From contig CAMBOY010000048.1 of NCBI GenBank assembly GCA_945869245.1, forward strand, positions 1 to 14,091: a DNA stretch of 14,091 nt, in the 5' to 3' direction. Made by a program: the position numbers and the translations under genes. Below are positions 9,370-14,091 of this stretch, in pieces. The notes under the pieces were generated by a model. It had not been told where the DNA came from. It saw nothing but the letters and a program-made list of their open reading frames with translations, and did not search any database. Within the stretch, counting starts at the first letter, position 1. Every line of letters begins with the position of its first letter. Source of the DNA: Hydrogenophaga intermedia. Lineage in GTDB: Bacteria > Pseudomonadota > Gammaproteobacteria > Burkholderiales > Burkholderiaceae_C.

Positions 9370-9964
9370 TCACCACCCCATCCTCGACTTCTGGCTCGGC
9401 GACGGCCTGCAACTGGGTTGGCCCAGCGACAACCGCAGCGCCCTGTGGTTTGGCGGCGGGCCGGCGCTGGACGCCGACATCACCCAACGCTTTGGCCCGC
9501 TGGTGCACAGCGCCGTGCAAGGCGGCCTGACCGAATGGGAAGCCGACCCGCTGCAGCGCCTGGCGCTGATCGTGCTGCTCGACCAATTCACCCGCAACGT
9601 GTTTCGTGGTCAGGCGCAAGCCTTTGCCGGCGACACCCGCGCCCAAACGCTGAGCCTGGCGACCCTGGCGCTCAACGAAGACAGCGCCCTGCCCACCGTG
9701 GCGCAGGTGTTTGTGCTCATGCCGCTGATGCACGCCGAACACCCGCTGCTGCAAGCCGCCTGCGAACAGCGCTTTCGCGCCCTGCAGGCCCGCAGCGACG
9801 CCGCCACCGCGCAGCGCCTGCAAGGCAATGTGGACGCCGCCGTGCAGCATCGCGCCATCGTCGACCGCTTTGGCCGCTTTCCCCACCGCAACGCCGCCAT
9901 GGGCCGCGCCAGCACGGCTGAAGAAACCGCCTTTCTCACCGACGGGCCGCGATTTGGGCAGTGA
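9359..9964 (+). CDS. DUF924 family protein
   Basis: 201 residues, usual family length. Conserved features: ILDFWLGDG near the start, a WFGGG block, LIVLLDQFTRNVFRG (residues about 70-84) and FPHRNAAMGRASTAEE near the C-terminus. DUF924 proteins are predicted all-helical, TPR-like cytosolic proteins of unknown function, widespread in Proteobacteria. The start codon lies 11 bases inside the end of the antitoxin gene, so it is probably translated by coupling and co-transcribed with the toxin-antitoxin pair. It converges with hepT with only 6 bases between the stops. Confidence 0.85.
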   Translation: MATDHHPILDFWLGDGLQLGWPSDNRSALWFGGGPALDADITQRFGPLVHSAVQGGLTEWEADPLQRLALIVLLDQFTRNVFRGQAQAFAGDTRAQTLSLATLALNEDSALPTVAQVFVLMPLMHAEHPLLQAACEQRFRALQARSDAATAQRLQGNVDAAVQHRAIVDRFGRFPHRNAAMGRASTAEETAFLTDGPRFGQ

Positions 9965-9970
9965 TAGGCG

Positions 9971-10324
9971 CTAAAACTGCTTGTGCAACAAAGTGATCGG
10001 CGCCTTGAGCGCCGGCAGATCACGCTCAACCACTTTCCATACCACGGCCATGTCCACCGTGTCATAGCCATGGGTGATCCGGTTGCGCATGGCATACATC
10101 ACCGCCCAAGGCACTTCGGGATGTGCTGCCGTGAAGGCCGGGTCTACCCGCTGGATGTTGTTGGCCGCCTCGCCAATCACCTCAAGGTTCCGGATGACGG
10201 CATCTTGGATCAATTCGCTGGAAGAGAACCCCTGCGCGTCGACTCCCAGCGTGTGCCGCTCAATGCGCGCAATGGCCTGCAAGATGTGACCCAAGTAGTC
10301 GGCCACCCGGCCCGATTTGTTCAT
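9971..10324 (-). CDS. hepT: HepT-like ribonuclease toxin (DUF86)
   Basis: 117 residues. HepT toxins are HEPN-domain ribonucleases with an R-x4-H-x-Y active site. Here it is Arg80, His85 and Tyr87 in RNRITHGY, intact. Other family marks are the N-terminal RVADYLGHILQAI helix, RNLEVIGEAANNI (residues about 45-57) and WAVMYAMRN. Its start overlaps the stop of the upstream mntA by four bases (ATGA), giving translational coupling. In studied systems MntA inactivates HepT by adding AMP units to the motif tyrosine, here Tyr87. Confidence 0.9.
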   Translation of the reverse strand: MNKSGRVADYLGHILQAIARIERHTLGVDAQGFSSSELIQDAVIRNLEVIGEAANNIQRVDPAFTAAHPEVPWAVMYAMRNRITHGYDTVDMAVVWKVVERDLPALKAPITLLHKQF

Positions 10325-10611
10325 ACCGGTACGGCCTGCTGCAACACCGCTTGCCGAAAACTCGCGGGCAAAGCGTTGGGCGTGAGCACGTCAACCGGCA
10401 CACCCAGCAAACGCTCCAACTCCACCTGAATGGCGGCCACGTCCATCAAGCTGGTGTCGGGTGTGGGATCAATCAGCAAATCCAGATCGCTGCCGTCGGT
10501 GTCTTGACCCGCCGCCACCGATCCAAACACCCGCGCGTTGCGCGCACGGTGCGACTCGACCACGCGCCGCACGGCCGAACGGTGAGCTTCCAAAGCAAGG
10601 GACGGTTTCAT
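10321..10611 (-). CDS. mntA: MntA-type minimal nucleotidyltransferase antitoxin
   Basis: 96 residues, complete. The nucleotidyltransferase signature G-S-x10-D-x-D is present: Gly30, Ser31, Asp42 and Asp44 (FGSVAAGQDTDGSDLDLLID). A downstream PVDVLTP strand supplies the expected third region. Proteins of this type AMPylate and silence the HepT toxin encoded next to them. mntA comes first in the two-gene operon, overlapping hepT by four bases. It is divergent from glnS across 62 bp. All catalytic residues appear intact, so the pair is probably functional. Confidence 0.9.
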   Translation of the reverse strand: MKPSLALEAHRSAVRRVVESHRARNARVFGSVAAGQDTDGSDLDLLIDPTPDTSLMDVAAIQVELERLLGVPVDVLTPNALPASFRQAVLQQAVPV

Positions 10612-10673
10612 GGCAAACGACTAAAAGTGTTTGGGTCATGATAGCGCCGAACGCGCCACCATAAAATGAGCAA
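10612..10673. promoter_or_regulatory. Divergent mntA / glnS intergenic region with possible glnS -10 and mini-ORF
   Basis: 62 bp separate the two divergent starts. TAAAAT at 10662-10667 matches the -10 consensus at 5 of 6 positions; if used, transcription would start at about the glnS ATG (10674), giving a leaderless or nearly leaderless mRNA. No good -35 is visible at the right distance. ATG AGC AAA TGA (10666-10677) is a three-codon open frame whose stop overlaps the glnS start as ATGA. There is no clear Shine-Dalgarno for glnS. Confidence 0.3.
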
Positions 10674-12530
10674 ATGAGTTCTAACACCCCCGCCACTGCC
10701 CACAAGAACAACACTGCCCCCGCCGCCGAAGGCGAGGAGCACAAGGTCTCCAACTTCCTGCGCCAAATCATCGAAAAGGACTTGGAGCAAGGCACCCACG
10801 CCCAGCGGCGCTGGGGTGGCACCCCCGGCGACGCCGCGCACCACACCGCCGGCCAACCCGACCCCGCCAAAATCCGCACCCGCTTTCCGCCCGAGCCCAA
10901 CGGCTATTTGCACGTGGGCCACGCCAAAAGCATCTGCCTGAACTTTGGCCTGGCGCGCGACTACGGCGGCGTGTGCCACATGCGGTTTGACGACACCAAC
11001 CCCGAAAAAGAAGAACAGGAATACGTCGACTCCATCCTGGACGCGGTGCAGTGGCTCGGCTTGGGCTGGCAAAGCCAGTGTGGCGGCAAGACCGAAGACC
11101 ACCTGTACTACGCAAGCAACTACTTCGACTTCATGTACCGCGCCGCCGAGGTGCTGATTGAAGCCGGCCACGCCTATGTGGACGAACAAACCCCCGAACA
11201 AATGCGCGCCAACCGGGGCGACTTTGGCAAACCCGGTATCGACAGCCCATTTCGCAGCCGCACCCAGGCCGACAACCTGGCGCGGTTTCGCGAAATGCGC
11301 GACGGCAAGCTGCCCGACGGCGCCGCCGTGCTGCGCGCCAAGATCGACATGGCCAGCCCCAACATCAACATGCGCGACCCGGCCATCTACCGCATCCGCC
11401 GCGCCACGCACCACAACACGGGTGATGCCTGGTGCATCTACCCCATGTACACCTTTGCGCACCCCATTGAGGACGCACTGGAAAACATCACCCACAGCAT
11501 CTGCACACTCGAGTTTGAAGACCAGCGCCCGTTTTACGACTGGCTGATGGACCGTTTGGCCGAAGGCGGCCTCATCAACACGCCGCCGCCGCGCCAGTAC
11601 GAATTTGCGCGCCTCAACCTCACCTATGTGATCACCAGCAAACGCAAGCTCGCCCAGCTGGTGAACGAAGGCAAGGTCAGCGGCTGGGACGACCCGCGCA
11701 TGCCCACCATCGTCGGCCTGCGCCGCCGGGGCTACACGCCCGAAAGCATTCAGCTGTTTGCCGAACGCATTGGCGTGACCAAAAGCGACAGCTGGATCGA
11801 CTACAGCACGCTCGAAGGCTGCCTGCGCGAAGACCTGGAAAACAAAGCCCACCGCGGCATGGCCGTGCTAGACCCAGTGAAGCTGGTGCTGACCAACTGG
11901 GCAGAAGCCTTTGGCAGCGACAGCTACCTTGAAGCCTGCACCCAACCCGCCCTGCCCCACCGCGCAGTGCCCGAGGGCCAAACACCGCCCGCCGACCGCA
12001 CATTCCAAATCGGCAAAGAAGTGTGGATTGAGCGCGAAGACTTTGAAGAAGTGCCGCCCAAGGGCTACAAGCGGCTGTTCCCCGGCAACGTGGTGCGCCT
12101 GAAAGGCGGCTACGTGATCGAATGCACCGGCTGCGCACGCGACGCGGCAGGCAAGGTAACCGAGGTGCACGCCAAAGTGATCCCCGGCACCAAGAGCGGC
12201 ACGCCCGGCGCCGACAGCGTGAAAGCCAAAGCCGCCATTACCTGGGTGGGCGTGGCCGACGGCGTGCAGGCTGAAGTGCGCTTGTACGACCGCTTGTTCA
12301 GCGAAGCGCAACCTGATGCCGGCGGCAAGAACTTCCTCGACGCCCTGAACCCCGACAGCCTGAAGGTGGTGACGGCCTATGTGGAGCCTTCACTGGCCGC
12401 CGCCAAGCCGGACCAGAAATTTCAGTTCGAGCGCCACGGCTACTTTGTGGCCGACCGGGCGGACCACGGGGTGGACGGGAAAGTGGTGTTCAACCGGGTG
12501 ACGGGGTTGAAGGACAGCTGGGGCAAGTAA
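10674..12530 (+). CDS. glnS: Glutaminyl-tRNA synthetase
   Basis: 618 residues. It charges tRNA-Gln with glutamine using ATP; class I synthetase, cytosolic. The catalytic core has the HIGH motif as HVGH (residues 80-83) in FPPEPNGYLHVGHAKS, RFDDTNPEKE, and the KMSKS-type loop ITSKRK (320-325). The C-terminal third forms the anticodon-binding beta barrels, ending FNRVTGLKDSWGK. It is longer than the E. coli enzyme (554 residues) because of an N-terminal extension and about 20 extra residues between the first helix and the HIGH region (RRWGGTPGDAAHH...), which I take as common in related bacteria. Its last 111 codons (508-618) are duplicated about 1.3 kb downstream. The gene is intact and should be essential. 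Confidence 0.97.
   Translation: MSSNTPATAHKNNTAPAAEGEEHKVSNFLRQIIEKDLEQGTHAQRRWGGTPGDAAHHTAGQPDPAKIRTRFPPEPNGYLHVGHAKSICLNFGLARDYGGVCHMRFDDTNPEKEEQEYVDSILDAVQWLGLGWQSQCGGKTEDHLYYASNYFDFMYRAAEVLIEAGHAYVDEQTPEQMRANRGDFGKPGIDSPFRSRTQADNLARFREMRDGKLPDGAAVLRAKIDMASPNINMRDPAIYRIRRATHHNTGDAWCIYPMYTFAHPIEDALENITHSICTLEFEDQRPFYDWLMDRLAEGGLINTPPPRQYEFARLNLTYVITSKRKLAQLVNEGKVSGWDDPRMPTIVGLRRRGYTPESIQLFAERIGVTKSDSWIDYSTLEGCLREDLENKAHRGMAVLDPVKLVLTNWAEAFGSDSYLEACTQPALPHRAVPEGQTPPADRTFQIGKEVWIEREDFEEVPPKGYKRLFPGNVVRLKGGYVIECTGCARDAAGKVTEVHAKVIPGTKSGTPGADSVKAKAAITWVGVADGVQAEVRLYDRLFSEAQPDAGGKNFLDALNPDSLKVVTAYVEPSLAAAKPDQKFQFERHGYFVADRADHGVDGKVVFNRVTGLKDSWGK
12195..12530 (+). repeat. glnS 3'-end repeat, copy A (inside glnS)
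   Basis: The last 336 bases of glnS align without gaps to 13489-13824. By hand count about 42 of 336 bases differ (about 87% identity) and 99 of 111 residues are identical. Weaker similarity continues about 20 bases upstream (ATCC...GGC/CGC-ACC). Similarity ends at the stop codon in both copies. Confidence 0.9.
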
Positions 12531-12533
12531 GCC

Positions 12534-12800
12534 ATGCCAACCATCGCCATCTTTTTTGGGATCATCGTGCGCATGTGGCACGACGACCATCCTCCACCAC
12601 ACATCCATGTGGAGTACCAAGGGTTTGAGGCTTTGGTGGCGATTGAGACTGGGCTGGTCACACAAGGTGCATTGCCACGCAAAGTGGCAAAAATCGTGCA
12701 AGATTGGTGCCTGCAGCACCAAGCCGAATTGCTCAACAACTGGCAAAAAGCGCAGCGCTTTGAGCCACTGGACCGCATTCAAGGAGCCGACCGTGATTAA
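12534..12800 (+). CDS. DUF4160 domain protein, toxin-antitoxin-like
   Basis: 88 residues. The ATG at 12534 lies 3 bases after the glnS stop. The family core is clear: MPTIAIFFGIIVRMWHDDH then PPPHIHVEYQG (residues about 24-34), the region of conserved His residues, and ending with a helical EL-NNWQKAQ block. DUF4160 genes are typically next to DUF2442 genes and the pair is widely predicted to be a toxin-antitoxin module; direct functional evidence is limited as far as I know. It overlaps the following DUF2442 gene by 8 bases. Being directly behind glnS, it may be read through from glnS. Confidence 0.85.
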   Translation: MPTIAIFFGIIVRMWHDDHPPPHIHVEYQGFEALVAIETGLVTQGALPRKVAKIVQDWCLQHQAELLNNWQKAQRFEPLDRIQGADRD

Positions 12801-13047
12801 GTTACTTGATGTCAAAACCCTGGCGCCACATCAACTGGAATTGACTTTCAGCGACCACACACACGGCGTGTTTGACGCTAAACCCTACCTCGCCAGCCGC
12901 CAAGGGCCGTTGCTAGAAGCCCTGCGCGACCCTGCCTACTTTGAGCGCTGTTTTGTCGATGCCGGCGCGTTGTGCTGGCCCAATGGCTTGGAGTTGTCGG
13001 CAACGCGGCTGCAAGAGCTGCTCACCGCAACGGCCACCACAGCATGA
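12793..13047 (+). CDS. DUF2442 domain protein, partner of DUF4160
   Basis: 84 residues from the GTG at 12793. AAGGAG at 12781-12786 is spaced 6 bases from this GTG, which decides the start; the frame is open further upstream but only as a shadow of DUF4160. The core reads LLDVKTLAPHQLELTFSDH, then FDAKPYL, and a C-terminal F-VDAGALCWPNGLELSATRL typical of DUF2442, a small fold often paired with toxins. Translation is coupled to the DUF4160 gene through the 8-base overlap. Likely the antitoxin or regulator of the pair, by inference from context. Confidence 0.85.
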   Translation: MIKLLDVKTLAPHQLELTFSDHTHGVFDAKPYLASRQGPLLEALRDPAYFERCFVDAGALCWPNGLELSATRLQELLTATATTA

Positions 13048-13109
13048 GACAGCAACGTGGACCATGTGCTGATCATCAAGACCGTGATGCACCACTGGAG
13101 GCCCGCGCC
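13048..13109 (+). other. Spacer with a short open stretch following DUF2442
   Basis: 62 bases between DUF2442 and DUF2283. Directly after the DUF2442 stop the same frame stays open for 21 more codons (including DHVLIIKTVMHHWRPAP) and stops at 13111-13113, overlapping the DUF2283 start as ATGA. It may be a scrap of a lost gene or chance. GGAG at 13097-13100 serves DUF2283. Confidence 0.25.
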
Positions 13110-13301
13110 ATGAAAAGCACCTACTTCGAAAACGACGACATCTTGCAGATTCGCGTGTCTGACAAGCCGATCGTGCGCGAAGAATCGCAAGGCTGGCACA
13201 CCAACATCAGCTACGCCGAAGACGGCAGCATCGTGGAGATTGTGCTGCTCGACGCCAAAAAAGAAGGTCTGCTGCCGGTGGAATACCGGCAAGCCGCGTG
13301 A
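13110..13301 (+). CDS. DUF2283 family small protein
   Basis: 63 residues; ATG at 13110 with GGAG at 13097-13100, nine bases upstream. The family pattern is plain: YFENDDILQIRVSDKPIVRE, W-TNISYAEDGSIVEIVLLDA. DUF2283 proteins are small, mostly beta, of unknown function, frequently found among toxin-antitoxin genes. No recognisable partner is adjacent here; the upstream scrap (13048-13113) or downstream scrap (13303-13401) could be what is left of one. Confidence 0.8.
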   Translation: MKSTYFENDDILQIRVSDKPIVREESQGWHTNISYAEDGSIVEIVLLDAKKEGLLPVEYRQAA

Positions 13302-13452
13302 GCGCCATGTCAGCCACGAGCGCTTGCGGGCCTTTGCGCGACTCACACCACTGCTGCGCCTGCAATGGGTGGAGCAGTGCTCGCACTTTGCGCGACTGTG
13401 ACAACAGGCTCGGCAAGCTGAACGAGGCCAGATCGCTGAACGCTGAATCGCC
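13302..13452 (+). other. Spacer with gene scraps between DUF2283 and the glnS fragment
   Basis: Two overlapping readings exist. One frame (13303-13401, stop TGA at 13399) reads protein-like, ERLRAFARLTPLLRLQWVEQ, with no start codon, like the C-terminal helix of a small antitoxin-type protein. Another is a 49-codon open frame, ATG 13307 to stop 13456, Cys-rich, whose stop overlaps the ATG of the glnS fragment. An 11-base direct repeat TTTGCGCGACT (13333-13343, 13387-13397) lies in phase with the first reading. A 7-bp hairpin CACTGCT/AGCAGTG spans 13349-13379. I favour a decayed gene 3' end. Confidence 0.3.
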
Positions 13453-13824
13453 ATGAACACCCCATCCAGAACCATCCACCGCACCCAAAGCGGCACCCCC
13501 GGCGCCGACAGCGTCAAGGCCAAAGCCGCCATCACCTGGGTGGGCGCGTCCGACGGCGTGCCAGCCGAAGTGCGCCTGTACGACCGCCTGTTCAGCGACC
13601 CGCAACCCGACGCGGGCGGCAAGAACTTCCTGGACGCACTGAACCCCGACAGCCTGAAGGTGGTGACGGCGGTCGTGGAACCGTCACTGGCCGCCGCGAA
13701 GCTGGACCAGAGGTTCCAGTTTGAACACCAAGGCTACTTTGTGGCCGACAGGGCGGACCACAGTGTGGATGGGAAAGTGGTGTTCAACCGGGTGACGGGG
13801 TTGAAGGATAGTTGGGTTAAATAA
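13453..13824 (+). pseudogene. Duplicated C-terminal fragment of glnS (anticodon-binding region only)
   Basis: 123 codons from the ATG at 13453. Residues 13-123 match GlnS residues 508-618 without gaps (99 of 111 identical): SGTPGADSVKAKAAITWVG, AEVRLYDRLFS, and FNRVTGLKDSW to the stop. The first 12 residues are not GlnS-like except for weak similarity just before the junction. It has no catalytic domain and cannot charge tRNA. It has no stop codons or frameshifts, and by hand count roughly 26 of the 42 base changes are silent, so it is either young, kept in frame by recombination with glnS, or has residual function. No clear Shine-Dalgarno precedes the ATG. Confidence 0.85.
13489..13824 (+). 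repeat. glnS 3'-end repeat, copy B
   Basis: Second copy of the 336-bp glnS 3' end, same orientation, 1294 bp downstream of copy A. The closing stretch (about 13766-13824) is the most similar part, with differences almost only in the last six codons. The two copies bracket DUF4160, DUF2442 and DUF2283. Confidence 0.9.
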
Positions 13825-13844
13825 TAGCATCTCAGGGAGGATTC

Positions 13845-13967
13845 ATGCCAATTGTTAACAAAAAGACTCTTGAGCTTGCAGTAAAAAACATTGCCACGCA
13901 TGGCGATACAGATATTTTTCCATACCCATCAGAAAACCACCTACTGCACGATTCGAACCTGTCCTGA
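13845..13967 (+). pseudogene. Truncated N-terminus of a putative reverse-transcriptase-type defence protein
   Basis: ATG at 13845 with AGGGAGG at 13834-13840. It encodes MPIVNKKTLELAVKNIATHG, then DTDIFPYPSENHLLHD, and stops at 13967 after about four residues derived from the adjacent insertion sequence. The GDTDIFP-P-EN block looks to me like the N-terminus of a group of RNA-directed DNA polymerases (antiphage RT-like proteins, usually some 400-500 residues), from memory and not verified. Base composition is markedly AT-richer than the neighbours, suggesting horizontal transfer. The rest of the gene would lie beyond the insertion sequence, outside the window. Confidence 0.45.
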
Positions 13968-14091
13968 ATTTTGTGTTTGAGGCATAACCATGATCTACAG
14001 GACCATTTATGCCAAGCAAGACGAAGTTGAAGAACGCGGCCATTGCCGCCAGAAGCGCCGCGCTGCCGAAGATCTCGAACGAGCTGATTGA
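13955..14091 (+). mobile_element. Left end of an IS256-family insertion sequence
   Basis: The element begins near 13955 (GAACCTGTCCTGAATTTTGT), where the preceding reading frame loses its character, and runs past the window edge. About 55 bases of leader precede the transposase ATG at 14009. The exact boundary, the right end and the 8-9 bp target duplication cannot be seen, so the left edge is good to perhaps 5 bases. Confidence 0.65.
14009..14091 (+). CDS. IS256-family transposase, N-terminal fragment cut by window end
   Basis: 27 complete codons from the ATG at 14009, reading MPSKTKLKNAAIAARSAALP then KISNELI and the start of one further codon. The 'LP-I--ELID' block is the usual beginning of IS256-family DDE transposases of Burkholderiales. 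The final bases TGA of the window are out of frame, so the gene continues. Transcribed in the same direction as the interrupted gene. Confidence 0.7.
   Translation, partial: MPSKTKLKNAAIAARSAALPKISNELI

Noticed and set aside
10608..11852. 414-codon minus-strand open frame opposite glnS
   Set aside because: Shadow of glnS, which has all synthetase motifs; the antisense translation is compositionally biased.
13948..13966. tRNA T-arm-like GGTTCGAATC on the minus strand
   Set aside because: No matching acceptor, anticodon or D arms; it falls at the insertion sequence edge.
14089..14091. TGA at the window end as the stop of the transposase
   Set aside because: It is out of frame with the ATG at 14009; the codon at 14090 is incomplete and the frame continues.

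Overview
The window looks like a high-GC betaproteobacterial chromosome, most likely from the Comamonadaceae (Acidovorax, Hydrogenophaga or Rhodoferax type). This rests on codon use (strong GCC/CTG/CGC bias), the long GlnS with an N-terminal extension, and the form of the hut operon. It is an inference; no search was run.

Layout. (1) Positions 1-2387 hold the 3' part of a secreted metzincin-type zinc protease preceded by about four repeated beta-rich modules, then a small exported protein that resembles a stand-alone protease propeptide and ends in a His-rich tail. (2) Positions 2415-8774 are a histidine-utilisation locus: hutC (repressor) divergent from hutU-hutH-hutI-hutG. The four enzymes convert histidine to urocanate (HutH), imidazolonepropionate (HutU), formiminoglutamate (HutI), and glutamate plus formamide (HutG, a ureohydrolase). 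This is the four-step route; no hutF, transporter or hutD is in view. A promoter and a TGTATATACA operator are readable between hutC and hutU. HutU carries an unusual 31-residue in-frame insertion containing a small hairpin. (3) Positions 8784-10611 hold a BrnT/CopG-type toxin-antitoxin pair with a perfect 10-bp inverted repeat over the toxin start codon, a DUF924 gene overlapping the antitoxin, and a convergent mntA-hepT module. (4) Positions 10674-12530 are glnS (glutaminyl-tRNA synthetase). (5) Positions 12534-14091, downstream of glnS, are accessory DNA: a DUF4160/DUF2442 pair, a DUF2283 orphan, coding scraps, a second copy of the last 336 bp of glnS, the first 36 or so codons of an AT-richer gene that may encode a reverse-transcriptase-type defence protein, and the left end of an IS256-family element that interrupts it.

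The most interesting structure is region 5. A 336-bp, gap-free, open-frame duplicate of the glnS 3' end (about 87% identical DNA by hand count) brackets toxin-antitoxin-like genes and sits directly before a broken putative defence gene. This suggests the 3' end of glnS is, or was, an insertion hot spot for small defence or toxin-antitoxin cargo.
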